Shown here one piece after another: positions 52,490-60,993 of a stretch of DNA of 64,000 bases. Under the pieces are notes generated by a model. The model was not told the DNA's origin. It saw only the letters and a program-made list of their open reading frames with translations, and did not search any database. Positions within the stretch are counted from its first letter, which is position 1; each line of letters starts with the position of its first letter. This DNA is from Nodosilinea nodulosa PCC 7104 (GTDB lineage Bacteria > Cyanobacteriota > Cyanobacteriia > Phormidesmidales > Phormidesmidaceae), in assembly GCF_000309385.1 (NCBI RefSeq), contig NZ_JH976537.1, positions 2,864,010 to 2,928,009 on the forward strand, read 5' to 3'. Made by a program: the position numbers and the translations under genes.

Positions 52490-52735
52490 AATTTCCCTGG
52501 GGAAAACCGGGGAAAATCCGGGGAAAGCGCCCTCCTTTAAAGGGGACAACGCCGCGCTCAGGGGGGAACTTGCCACCGCCACGTCCAAGGGTGTGGAAAC
52601 TGGCGGCAATTCTCCCCACCTTTTCCCCAGCCAGGTTAGCGGTGCAGCCCATATCTAGATAGAGGATGAGAGATTTTCCCCAGTTTTCACAGGCTCTACT
52701 ACTACGACTATCTTTTAAATTTTTCTTCTTCCGGA
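52490..52735. other. Candidate chromosomal replication origin (oriC)
   Basis: The 614-bp gap ahead of dnaN holds a cluster of DnaA-box-like sequences: TGGGGAAAA 52498-52506, CGGGGAAAA 52508-52516, CGGGGAAAG 52519-52527, TGTGGAAAC 52592-52600, TTTTCCCCA 52621-52629, TTTTCCCCA 52674-52682 and TTTTCACA 52684-52691. The first four read on the minus strand and the last three on the plus strand. An AT-rich stretch (CTTTTAAATTTTTCTTCTT) follows at about 52711-52730 and could be the unwinding element. The origin of Synechococcus elongatus lies next to dnaN, which supports the call. Confidence 0.65.
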
Positions 52736-53002
52736 AGGCAGACTTTACCTAACAGGGTCAGCGTTGATGGGGGTAAAAAAGGGTGATAGGATGAGCCTCC
52801 AATCTAAAAGTGCCTGCTTTCCAAAAGCTTAAACCGCTCCCACGGCAAGGGATCCAGCTCTTCAAGATGCCATAAAAAGATCGGTTATACAGGGAATCCA
52901 TAGCAAAGGTGAGATACTGCTAGTACGGAATTAGCCTGGTCTCACAGACGGGTGTTCTGGGCTCACGTTCCTTGTCAGCTGCATATCTTTTTCTCCGTTG
53001 CC

Positions 53003-54133
53003 ATGAAGTTTATCTGTCCCCAGAGCGAGCTGAGTTCTCAACTGTCATCGGTGAGTCGTGCCGTATCATCTCGCCCCAGTCGCCCGGTGCTGGCCAATAT
53101 TTTGGTCAAGGCCGATATCGAGAGCCAGTCGGTAACGCTGGTGGGCTTTGACGAAGTACTGGGCATCGAAAGCCGCTTTAGCGCCCAGGTGGAAGAACCG
53201 GGCACCTTGACCCTGCCTTCCAAGCTGTGGGGCGACATCGTTTCGCGGCTGGCCAACGAAGACATCACCCTGGAGTCTGACGGCGACAGCACCACCGTTA
53301 CCCTCACCTCATCTTCAGGACGCTATGAGGTACGCGGTCTGAGTGCCGAAGACTATCCCTCGCTGCCAACGGTCGAGGAGGGCGAAGCTATTTCGCTCTC
53401 GGCAGATGCCCTGCTCAACGGTCTGCGCGGCTCGCTCTTTGCCACCAGCGGCGACGAAACTAAGCAGGTGCTCACCGGCGTGCATCTGCTCTCTGAGACC
53501 GATTCCCTAGAGTTTGCGGCCACTGACGGTCACCGCCTGTCCGTAGTGCAAACCACCGATGAATCGGCCACCGACACGCCAGCGATGGATGTCACCGTGC
53601 CCGCTAAGGCCCTGCGCGAGCTAGAGCGCATGATTCAGGGCTATAGCTCCAACGAGCCGGTGGCCCTGCGGCTAGATGAGACCCAGGTGCTGTTTGACCT
53701 GGGCGCCCAGCGCCTCACCACTCGCCTGCTAGAGGGGCAGTATCCAAACTACCGCCAGCTGCTGCCGAAGCAGTTTGCCCGCCAGGTGACGGTCGATCGC
53801 CGCCTGCTGATGGCTAGCCTGGAGCGCATTGCCGTCCTGGCCAGCCAAAAGAACGACATCATCAAAATCACCCTCAACTCAGGCGATCAGTCCATAGCGC
53901 TCTCGGTCGAAGCCCAGGAGGTCGGCAGCGGGCACGAGGATCTGCCCGCCCAGGTTACCGGCGAAGACCTCGATATTGCCTTTAACGTGCGCTACCTGCT
54001 GGACGGTCTGAAGGCGTTCGACACCACCGAGGTGCAAATGCAGTGCAACGCAGCCACCAGCCCGGCGGTGTTTGTGCCCCTGGGCGAAACCAAGATTACC
54101 TACCTGGTCATGCCCGTGCAGATTCGGGGGTAG
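53003..54133 (+). CDS. dnaN: DNA polymerase III beta subunit (sliding clamp)
   Basis: A 376-residue ring-forming clamp that tethers the replicative polymerase. The start MKFICPQSELSSQLSSVSRAVSSRPSRPVLANILV matches cyanobacterial DnaN, so ATG 53003 is preferred to a TTG-initiated extension at 52952. Three repeated domains are visible: VTLVGFDEVLGIESRF (I), LTGVHLLSETDSLEFAATDGHRLSV (II) and MASLERIAVLASQKNDIIKI...NVRYLLDGLKAF (III), with the peptide-binding C-terminus KITYLVMPVQIRG. A candidate oriC lies just upstream. Confidence 0.97.
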   Translation: MKFICPQSELSSQLSSVSRAVSSRPSRPVLANILVKADIESQSVTLVGFDEVLGIESRFSAQVEEPGTLTLPSKLWGDIVSRLANEDITLESDGDSTTVTLTSSSGRYEVRGLSAEDYPSLPTVEEGEAISLSADALLNGLRGSLFATSGDETKQVLTGVHLLSETDSLEFAATDGHRLSVVQTTDESATDTPAMDVTVPAKALRELERMIQGYSSNEPVALRLDETQVLFDLGAQRLTTRLLEGQYPNYRQLLPKQFARQVTVDRRLLMASLERIAVLASQKNDIIKITLNSGDQSIALSVEAQEVGSGHEDLPAQVTGEDLDIAFNVRYLLDGLKAFDTTEVQMQCNAATSPAVFVPLGETKITYLVMPVQIRG

Positions 54134-54176
54134 GCGGCCAGAATCAATCGAGGTTCAGATTGGAGAAGATGAACCG

Positions 54177-54848
54177 ATGACTAGCGCGATCGCAGCGATT
54201 ATCCAAAACGGCCTAGCGTTTGATGTCAAAAACTGGGGTAGCGCAATGGAGTTTGGCGATCTGCTAGCTACGGTTGAGTTTTTGTTTGCCACCCTGGAGG
54301 ACCGACAAATTGAGTACTTGCTGGTAGGCGGCATTGCGATGCTGAGCTATGTAGAAGGTCGCAACACCCAGGATATTGATTTTATCCTCTCGAAACGAGC
54401 CTTGAGTGATCTGTCAGAGTTAGTCATTCTTGAGGAAAACCGAGATTTCATTCGAGGAAATTTTGGTTCCCTTCAGGTGGATGTTTTGCTGACGCAAAAC
54501 AAGCTGTTTAAGCTGATCAATCAGCAGTATGCTGTGCAAAAACAGTTCGGCGATCGCACCATTCGCTGCGTTACGGTTGAGGGATTGATCATTCTCAAGC
54601 TCTATGCCTTGCCCTCTCTTTATCGACAGGGCAACTTCGACCGGGCAAGCCTGTATGAAAACGACATTACTCAGTTGTTGTTGAATTACCCGACTGAGCT
54701 AGAGCCGATTTTCAAAATACTGCAACGTCATCTTTTAGCTTCTGATTTAGAGGCGATTCGAGAAACTGCTGACGAACTCAAACTGCGAATTCAGCGCTTC
54801 CAGGCCCAACAGCAAAGATTGGACAAGTTGTCTGAGGATGAATCATGA
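54177..54848 (+). CDS. Nucleotidyltransferase-fold protein
   Basis: A ~223-residue protein of the nucleotidyltransferase superfamily (AbiEii/MNT-like). The signature is VGGIAMLSYVEGRNTQDIDFIL, with GG at the start and a D-x-D (DID) pair, followed by GSLQVDVLL (third Asp). TVEGLIILKLYALPSLYRQGNFDRASLYENDITQLL resembles the conserved part after the active site. Helical C-terminus (LKLRIQRFQAQQQRLDKLSE). It could be a toxin-type nucleotidyltransferase or a housekeeping homologue. ATG at 54177 or 54246. The 68-codon frame at 54845 overlaps its stop by 4 bp. Confidence 0.7.
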   Translation: MTSAIAAIIQNGLAFDVKNWGSAMEFGDLLATVEFLFATLEDRQIEYLLVGGIAMLSYVEGRNTQDIDFILSKRALSDLSELVILEENRDFIRGNFGSLQVDVLLTQNKLFKLINQQYAVQKQFGDRTIRCVTVEGLIILKLYALPSLYRQGNFDRASLYENDITQLLLNYPTELEPIFKILQRHLLASDLEAIRETADELKLRIQRFQAQQQRLDKLSEDES

Positions 54849-55051
54849 GTCGCTGTTCTGTGTATCGATCGCTGGAACGGCTGGATAAGGCTACGTTTAG
54901 GCTTTTTAGCGCCAAAACAGCACGACTTATCGGCCTGGGCCGCGGCGATCGCCTCCTGGAGAACTCAGAACGTCGCAATCAGAGGCAGCGCAATGGTATA
55001 AGGATTTTGTCTGCTGCGGTCTGCCCCACTTTGCCGCTAATCTGCATATAG
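54845..55051 (+). CDS. Short ORF overlapping the nucleotidyltransferase gene
   Basis: A 68-codon frame whose ATG overlaps the stop of the preceding gene (ATGA), a sign of coupling. The product is basic (SRCSVYRSLERLDKATFRLF, then SERRNQRQRNGIRIL) and matches no family I know. The coding character is weak, and HIP1 octamers account for part of its sequence. It could be spurious. Confidence 0.25.
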   Translation: MSRCSVYRSLERLDKATFRLFSAKTARLIGLGRGDRLLENSERRNQRQRNGIRILSAAVCPTLPLICI

Positions 55052-55069
55052 TCTTTTACCTATAGCCCT

Positions 55070-57034
55070 ATGAAAAGTCGCTGGGATGAGTCCGTTGCCC
55101 AAACCCTGAATGGCGATCTGCTCAAGTTGCGGGTCTACACCTCTCGCCTGCTGGGCCAGGAGTCTGATTTGGTGCTCCACGGCGGCGGCAACACGTCGGT
55201 AAAGGCCACGGTGAAGAATTTCTTTGGCGACGAGGAAGCGGTGCTCTACGTCAAAGGCAGCGGCTGGGATCTATCGACCATTGAAGCGCCTGGCTTTGCC
55301 CCGGTGCGCCTTGAGGTACTGCAGCGGCTGGCCGAAATGGAGCACCTCACCGATGCGGAAATGGTGACCCAGCAGCGGGCGGCGATGCTCGACCCCAACG
55401 CCCCCAACCCTTCAGTAGAGGCCATTCTCCACGCGATTATTCCCTACGCCTTTGTTGACCACACCCACGCCGATGCGGTGGTGACGCTGACCAACAACCC
55501 CACCGGCGAAGCGCGGATGCGCGAGGTCTATGGCGACTCGGTGCTGCTGATTCCCTACGTGATGCCGGGGTTTATTTTGGCGCGCAAAATTCGCGAACTC
55601 ACCCAGGGCATCGACTGGAGCCAGTACAAGGGCATGGTGCTGATGAACCACGGCATTTTTACCTTTGCCGACGATGCCCGCACCGCCTACGAAACCATGA
55701 TCGATTTGGTCAGCCTGGCGGAGGACTCGTTAGCGCAGCACAAGGCGATGTCCTTTGCGACGGCGGCTCCCCAGGCCGATTGGTTGACCCTGGCCAAAAT
55801 TCGCCAGCAGGTGTCGCGGGTAAAGGGGGCACCGATGATCGCGCAGCTCGACCAGCGCCCCGAAGCGGTGGGCTTTTCAAATCTGGCCAATGTGGGGGCG
55901 ATCGCCACCCGAGGCCCTATAACCCCAGACCACGTGATTCGCACCAAGGCCATTCCGGTGGTGATCGAGCAGGAGCCAGAAACGGCGGTGAATGCTTTTG
56001 CCGAGAACTACCGCCAGTATTTTGAGCGCAATAGCGATGGCAGCCTGACCCAGCTCGATGCGGCTCCCCGCTGGGCAGTGTGGCCGGGCTACGGCACGAT
56101 CGCCTTCGATCGCAGCGTCAAGGCCGCCAGCATTATCACCGACATCATCGAGCACACCCGCCGCGCCATTCAAATGGGCGAAGCCCTGGGGGGCTGGCAA
56201 GCCCTGGGCGAAAAAGACCTGTTTGACATGGAATATTGGGAGCTGGAGCAGGCCAAGCTGGGCAAATCCAAGGCAGCGTCAGAGTTTCAGGGCAAAATCG
56301 CCCTGGTCACTGGGGCGGCCAGCGGCATCGGCAAAGCCTGTGCGGAGGCGTTGCACCAGCAGGGCGCGGCGGTGGTTGGCTTCGACTTAAACCCCGATGT
56401 GGGCAAAATTTTGAATAAACCCGGACTCGTTGGGGTGCAGGGAGATGTCACCGATGAAGCAGCGGTAAAAGGAGCGATCGCCGCCGCCATTCAGCACTTT
56501 GGCGGCCTGGATATTGTGGTCAGCAATGCCGGCATTTTCCCCCCTGGTCAAACCCTGGAAAACCTGGAGGCCGAAATTTGGGAAAAGAGTCTGGCGATCA
56601 ATCTCACCAGCCAGCGGGCCCTGCTGCGCCATGCCATTCCCTTTTTGCGCCACGGCATGGATCCGACGATTTTGTTCATTGCCTCCCGCAACGTGCTGGC
56701 CCCTGGCCCCGGCGCTGCCGCCTACTCCGTCGCCAAAGCAGGGCTGACCCAGCTGGCCCGCGTCGCCGCCCTGGAGCTGGCCCCCGAAATTCGCGTCAAT
56801 GTGCTGCACCCCGACTGCGTCTACGACACCGGCATCTGGACGCCGGAGGTGCTGGCGGGCCGCGCCCAGCGCTACGGCATCAGCGTGGACGAGTACAAGT
56901 CGCGCAATTTGCTCAAGCAGCCGGTGTCGTCCCAGGAGGTGGCCCAGCTGGTCTGCACTATGGCGAGCAAAGTCTTTGCCAAAACGACCGGGGCCCAGGT
57001 GCCCATCGACGGGGGCAGCGATCGCGTGATCTAG
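55070..57034 (+). CDS. Bifunctional class II aldolase / short-chain dehydrogenase
   Basis: A 654-residue fusion similar to bifunctional rhamnulose-1-phosphate aldolase/lactaldehyde dehydrogenases. N-terminal class II aldolase: LVLHGGGNTSVKAT, VKGSGWDLS, PSVEAILHAIIP and the zinc ligands FVDHTHADAVVTL with VLMNHGIFTFA. C-terminal SDR from about residue 405: ALVTGAASGIGKACAEALHQ (NAD fold), NAG in VVSNAGIF, and the catalytic Tyr-Lys in AAYSVAKAGL with the Ser replaced by a preceding SRN context. Substrate is unknown; an aldol product would be handed to the dehydrogenase. Start ATG 55070. Confidence 0.9.
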   Translation: MKSRWDESVAQTLNGDLLKLRVYTSRLLGQESDLVLHGGGNTSVKATVKNFFGDEEAVLYVKGSGWDLSTIEAPGFAPVRLEVLQRLAEMEHLTDAEMVTQQRAAMLDPNAPNPSVEAILHAIIPYAFVDHTHADAVVTLTNNPTGEARMREVYGDSVLLIPYVMPGFILARKIRELTQGIDWSQYKGMVLMNHGIFTFADDARTAYETMIDLVSLAEDSLAQHKAMSFATAAPQADWLTLAKIRQQVSRVKGAPMIAQLDQRPEAVGFSNLANVGAIATRGPITPDHVIRTKAIPVVIEQEPETAVNAFAENYRQYFERNSDGSLTQLDAAPRWAVWPGYGTIAFDRSVKAASIITDIIEHTRRAIQMGEALGGWQALGEKDLFDMEYWELEQAKLGKSKAASEFQGKIALVTGAASGIGKACAEALHQQGAAVVGFDLNPDVGKILNKPGLVGVQGDVTDEAAVKGAIAAAIQHFGGLDIVVSNAGIFPPGQTLENLEAEIWEKSLAINLTSQRALLRHAIPFLRHGMDPTILFIASRNVLAPGPGAAAYSVAKAGLTQLARVAALELAPEIRVNVLHPDCVYDTGIWTPEVLAGRAQRYGISVDEYKSRNLLKQPVSSQEVAQLVCTMASKVFAKTTGAQVPIDGGSDRVI

Positions 57035-57687
57035 TCTGACGCTGGGGGTTTCGGCTGGCGTAAGGTTAAAGCGGCGGCGATCGCAACGGCTATTCCCCCT
57101 GCTGCCACCCACAGTCTCCAGGCTTGGGGCATGGGGGCGGCTGGTTCCTCCCCCTGGCTCGCTGGGGGTGCCTGGGCCGGGGCGCTCTGGTCGGCTGCCG
57201 GGGTAGAACTCTCCGGCTGAGGCGTAGCGGGTGTGGGCTCTGGTCGGCCTGCCGCAACCACCGTGGTATAGCTCAGCTCAAAGGGAGAGAAAGTTTCAGT
57301 CGCTTTGGGGCTGCCGGTGAGCACAATGCGGTACTCGCCCACCTCAGGGAATGTAATTTCGGCTCCAGGAATATTTTCAAAGCTCTCGGGCGACATGGCT
57401 TTCAGCACGGGCTGCATAATCGGCGGCCCGTCCGTCTGGTTAGCCCTGTAGACGGCAAGATTGCAGTTGCACTGGTCGAGGGGAATGACCCTGCCGCCCT
57501 GCTGGGTGAGGGCGACCCAGACTTGGGCCGGTTCTCCGGCTTTGGCGCTGTGGTCGGGCTCCAGGTGCCAGGTTCCGGCCACATCGCCCGACACCTCAGT
57601 CTTGTGAGCATGGGCGGCTAACGGCACCAGGCTCGTGCCCACGCCGATAATCAGGGCGCCAAAGAGGCTAAGACTTGGGCGAGGCAT
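57031..57687 (-). CDS. Exported, C-terminally anchored protein of unknown function
   Basis: A 218-residue protein. A signal peptide (LSLFGALIIGVGTSLVPLAAHA) is followed by a beta-rich domain beginning HKTEVSGDVAGTWHLEPDH with VALTQQGGRVIPLDQCNCNLAVY; the CNC pair and several His could bind metal. A Pro/Ala/Gln-rich linker leads to a C-terminal helix (LWVAAGGIAVAIAAALTL). ATG 57687 is used. Its start overlaps the end of the upstream membrane-fusion gene by 20 bp, so the two are co-translated and probably work together, perhaps in copper or redox handling. Confidence 0.7.
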   Translation of the reverse strand: MPRPSLSLFGALIIGVGTSLVPLAAHAHKTEVSGDVAGTWHLEPDHSAKAGEPAQVWVALTQQGGRVIPLDQCNCNLAVYRANQTDGPPIMQPVLKAMSPESFENIPGAEITFPEVGEYRIVLTGSPKATETFSPFELSYTTVVAAGRPEPTPATPQPESSTPAADQSAPAQAPPASQGEEPAAPMPQAWRLWVAAGGIAVAIAAALTLRQPKPPASD

Positions 57688-58873
57688 AGTACTTCTCCAG
57701 AGACAACAGTGACCAAAACCATCGCGATCGCAGCAGCAGCGCCAGCAGCGCCAGGGTAACCAGGGCGATCGCCGCCAGCCAGTTAGTTTGCTCAAACCCA
57801 CCCAGATAGTGCGACCCCAGCAGCAGCGTGTGGACCACCACCAAAATAAAAATAGGCAGACTCAGCAGGTGCAGCCGCCGCCACTGGTGGCCCAGGTAGC
57901 GCTGGGCCTGGTCAAAGCTGGTTGCCGCCAGGGGCACCATCAGCACAAAGGCCACAATACCCGCCCAGCCACCCATCTGTAGACTGGGTAGCAGAAAGGT
58001 TAGCGCCAGCGGGTTCCAGCCCATGTTGATCATATGGCCAATGTGGGCTACTGAGAGCACAAAGGCCCCTACCCCCAGGGTGCGGCGATAGATCAGCAAG
58101 GGCGACCAAACCCGGCTCAGGGGTCTGGCAATCAGCGCTAAAAACAGGCAAATCAGCGCGCCGTGGCCGGTCAAATCGACGCTCCCGCTGCCCCTAAATA
58201 TTGTCAGCAGGCCAATCACCAGCGTAATCCAGCCGCCCAGGCGGAACAGCTGCCCCCGGCGATCGGCGCTGACCCACCCGGTGGAGACGCCGACTCCCAG
58301 CATCATTGGCATTGTGCCGATGCCAAAGGCCAGCATCGTGGCTGCACCCATCCAGGGATTCGTGGTTTCGGCGGCCTTGAGCTGAGCCGCATACAAAAAA
58401 CCGCAGGGAATTAGCCCCCAGGCCAACCCCAGCAGCAGCGGCGTCCAGCGCTGGGGGTTTAGCGAAAGGCCCTGCATGGCTCGGCTGAGGCGATCGTGCA
58501 ACCCCGACTGCACCATCGGGTTGAGGAAAGGCACCTTGGGCACCTGGTTCGGGCTAATCTGCGCCAGCCCAAACCAGATCAGCAGTAGCCCAGTTACCAC
58601 CGCCACCCCCCGCCGCAGCGAGCTGCCCAGGCCAGCCATTTGCCCACTGGCCACCAGCACCGACCCCAGCGCCCCAATCAAAAGGCCGACCAGGGCGTAG
58701 CTCACCAGCCGCCCTAGATTGAGCAGCAGGTGAAAGCGAATGTTCTGCCAGCGGCTGGGCGCTGCGGAGGACTGAGACAGCGAAAAGGCCACCGTAATTG
58801 GCCCGCACATGCCCAGGCAGTGGCCAAAACTGCCCAAAAATCCGAGGCTGGCGATAAGCAGCAGGTCTAGCAT
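57668..58873 (-). CDS. Membrane fusion: UreH/DsbD-like transporter plus ferric-reductase-like domain
   Basis: A 401-residue integral membrane protein. The N-terminal half has the DsbD_2/UreH-like transporter pattern: LLLIASLGFLGSFGHCLGMCGP with the Cys-x3-Cys motif, and LLGLAWGLIPCGFLYAAQLKA with its Cys. The C-terminal half (from about residue 250) resembles the ferric reductase/MsrQ transmembrane domain, with possible heme His in SVAHIGHMINM, LGHQWRRLHLLSLPIFILVVVHTLL. Such proteins move metals or electrons across the membrane. It overlaps the exported protein gene downstream by 20 bp. A role in copper delivery to cytochrome oxidase is a guess. Confidence 0.78.
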   Translation of the reverse strand: MLDLLLIASLGFLGSFGHCLGMCGPITVAFSLSQSSAAPSRWQNIRFHLLLNLGRLVSYALVGLLIGALGSVLVASGQMAGLGSSLRRGVAVVTGLLLIWFGLAQISPNQVPKVPFLNPMVQSGLHDRLSRAMQGLSLNPQRWTPLLLGLAWGLIPCGFLYAAQLKAAETTNPWMGAATMLAFGIGTMPMMLGVGVSTGWVSADRRGQLFRLGGWITLVIGLLTIFRGSGSVDLTGHGALICLFLALIARPLSRVWSPLLIYRRTLGVGAFVLSVAHIGHMINMGWNPLALTFLLPSLQMGGWAGIVAFVLMVPLAATSFDQAQRYLGHQWRRLHLLSLPIFILVVVHTLLLGSHYLGGFEQTNWLAAIALVTLALLALLLRSRWFWSLLSLEKYYASPKS

Positions 58874-58997
58874 TCAGGAGGTGACGGGGGCGGGGGCAGA
58901 GGTAGGGGTTTTTTTGAGGTTAACACCCTACCCCACCGGGCGTCCTGCGGCGGTCTGTCTGTTGACGCCGCGCTACTCCGTCTTGAAGCTCTACCTA

Positions 58998-59193
58998 ACC
59001 TGAGTTCGGGCTAAAGAAATTCTCTGCAAAAGCAGGTTTGCTATCCCCTCCTGGGAGGGGCAGGGGTGGGTTTCCCGGGGCTAGCGTTGGAATTTCACCG
59101 TATTCAGTCGAGTAATTTCTATAGCCGTTTTGACCCACCCCGCCCTCCGAGCACCCCTCCAAAAGAGGGGACGGCGTTATCCCGAACTGAGGT
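58998..59193. mobile_element. MITE, copy 2 (uninterrupted)
   Basis: A 196-bp element with terminal repeats ACCTGAGTTCGGG (left) and CCCGAACTGAGGT (right), flanked by the direct repeat TACCTA (58992-58997 and 59194-59199). Internal palindromes CCCCTCCTGGGAGGGG and CCCCTCC/AGAGGGG match copy 1 at 19510-21230. No ORF. It fills most of the 346-bp gap before murI. Confidence 0.75.
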
Positions 59194-59219
59194 TACCTAC
59201 TTATCCGGGACGTAGGTTT

Positions 59220-60023
59220 TCATCGAAATGGTTCAGGCAGTCGCTGCACATTTACCTCTTGCTGCCATAGTGTCGAGAAAATGCTTTGGGCGGTCTCTAT
59301 TTCGCCACTCGTCCAAAACGTTTCTTGCCCCGGTTGTGGGGCCGGATTCAGCAGATTCTGGCCTGTCAGCACCTTGAGCACCTGCCGCGCGATCGCCGAG
59401 CCGGTGTCAATAATAGTCACCTCTGAACCCACGACTTCATCAATCAGCGGGCGCAGAAAGGGATAGTGGGTGCAACCCAGCACCAGCGCATCAATATCCG
59501 CCGCTAGCAAGGGCTCTGTGTAGTGCTGGATGATTGTGCGGGTGGCCGGACTGGTCAGATCTCCATCTTCAACCTGCTTAACAAGGTGCGGACAGGCCTG
59601 CTGAAGAATTTTTATATCCGATCCAAACCGCTCTATTAACGACATAAACTGAAAACTTTCCAGGGTTGCAGCTGTGGCAATTACCCCAATGGCACCCGTT
59701 TTCGTAATTGAGGCGGCGGCTTTAATGCCAGGCTCTACCGCAATAATAGGAATAGAATATTGGCTACGTAGGTGTTTAACGGCTGCCACGGTTGCTGTAT
59801 TGCAGGCAACGACCAGGGCTTTAATGCCCTGGGTGAGTAAAAATTCGGTCAGTGCGGTCGATCGCTGCTGAAGATACTCTGGTGTTTTTGTGCCGTAGGG
59901 AACGTGGCCAGAATCTGCAACGTAGCACAAATCTTCGTGGGGCAATGCGGCGCGAATTGCATGTAAAACGGACAGGCCACCCACGCCAGAATCAAACACT
60001 CCGATCGGTGCAGACGAGTTCAT
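59220..60023 (-). CDS. murI: Glutamate racemase
   Basis: Provides D-glutamate for peptidoglycan. The 267 residues show both cysteine sites: VVACNTATVAAVKHL and VLGCTHYPFLRPLI. The N-terminal IGVFDSGVGGLSVLHAI is diagnostic, and ADSGHVPYGTK is conserved. Length is normal. The start ATG 60023 gives MNSSAP. It stands alone, with a MITE on its 3' side and the endonuclease III gene 88 bp upstream on the same strand. Confidence 0.96.
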   Translation of the reverse strand: MNSSAPIGVFDSGVGGLSVLHAIRAALPHEDLCYVADSGHVPYGTKTPEYLQQRSTALTEFLLTQGIKALVVACNTATVAAVKHLRSQYSIPIIAVEPGIKAAASITKTGAIGVIATAATLESFQFMSLIERFGSDIKILQQACPHLVKQVEDGDLTSPATRTIIQHYTEPLLAADIDALVLGCTHYPFLRPLIDEVVGSEVTIIDTGSAIARQVLKVLTGQNLLNPAPQPGQETFWTSGEIETAQSIFSTLWQQEVNVQRLPEPFR

Positions 60024-60111
60024 GCCGGTAATGCTGTATCTAAACGCTGTGCACAGAGGGTATATCTTAACTGGAGAGAGTGCCGAAGGCTAGACAGCGT
60101 GGGCCAGTCCG

Positions 60112-60831
60112 CTACCTTGCCTGGCCGTAGGGGCACAGGTCCAAAACAGGGCAGCGATCGCAGGCCGGGTTTTTGTAAAAGCAGCACCGCTGCCCGTGCA
60201 GCATCATGACTTCATGGTTGTCATAGATCTGCTGCGCGTTCCACTCCTCGGGCAGGAGGGCTTCCAGCACTCTGTGGGATGGCCCCACCGCCAGGGTTTT
60301 AGAAATTAGCCCCAGCCGCTGGGCAACCCGGTGATGGTGGCTATCGACCGGCAGCGCTCGCCCCCGCAGCTGGCTAAAGCACAGCACCGCCGCGCTGGTC
60401 TTGGGGCCAACTCCGGGTAAGGCTTCTAGCCAATCGCGAGCCTGCCTCGTCGGCATATCTTTTAAGAAGTCGAGCGACCATTCGCCGCTGGTTGCCTCCC
60501 CAACTAACCGCAACACCTGCTGAATTCGGGGCGCTTTTTGCTCGGGCCAGGTGCAGGGGGCGATCGCGGCCTCAACGTCTTCCGTAGGGGCATCTCGCAC
60601 CTCCGCCCAGGTCGGGAATTGCGCCACCAGCTGCTTAAACGCGCGACCCGAATCGCGATTTTTGGTGCGGTGGGACAACAGGGATGAAATTAGCTCGCTC
60701 AGCGGGTCGAGGGTATGAAAGTAAGGAATTGGGCAGCCATATTCGACACAGAGGCGATCGTGAATGGCGATCGCTTTGTGCTGTAAATCTGCGTTGATCG
60801 GTTGGCTTACCAAAGCTCTGGCCCTGCTCAC
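60112..60831 (-). CDS. Endonuclease III-family DNA glycosylase
   Basis: A ~239-residue base-excision repair enzyme. The helix-hairpin-helix LPGVGPKTSAAV holds the catalytic Lys, and LPVDSHHHRVAQRL holds the catalytic Asp. The C-terminus has the [4Fe-4S] ligand pattern C-x6-C-x2-C-x5-C in CFYKNPACDRCPVLDLC. It probably acts on oxidised pyrimidines, although the family includes MutY-like and mismatch glycosylases. The start is uncertain: GTG 60831 (after GGGGAGA) or TTG 60813; the longer open frame overlaps the divergent cupin gene and is rejected. Confidence 0.88.
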   Translation of the reverse strand: MSRARALVSQPINADLQHKAIAIHDRLCVEYGCPIPYFHTLDPLSELISSLLSHRTKNRDSGRAFKQLVAQFPTWAEVRDAPTEDVEAAIAPCTWPEQKAPRIQQVLRLVGEATSGEWSLDFLKDMPTRQARDWLEALPGVGPKTSAAVLCFSQLRGRALPVDSHHHRVAQRLGLISKTLAVGPSHRVLEALLPEEWNAQQIYDNHEVMMLHGQRCCFYKNPACDRCPVLDLCPYGQAR

Positions 60832-60993
60832 TCTCCCCAGCAGTCTAACGACTTGGAGATAGTGGCAGGCTTTACCTGCGGAGAGAGCTAAATGGCTAAG
60901 TGCACCCAATCGAGCGCCATGCTCCCTCATTGGAAAGATGTTGCTCTGTCTTAGGGTCTTTAGGATGCGGGTAAAGGCAAAAATTACGAAACT

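Noticed and set aside
56387..57112. 241-codon minus-strand frame opposite the aldolase/dehydrogenase
   Set aside because: A shadow of the SDR domain on the opposite strand, without motifs.
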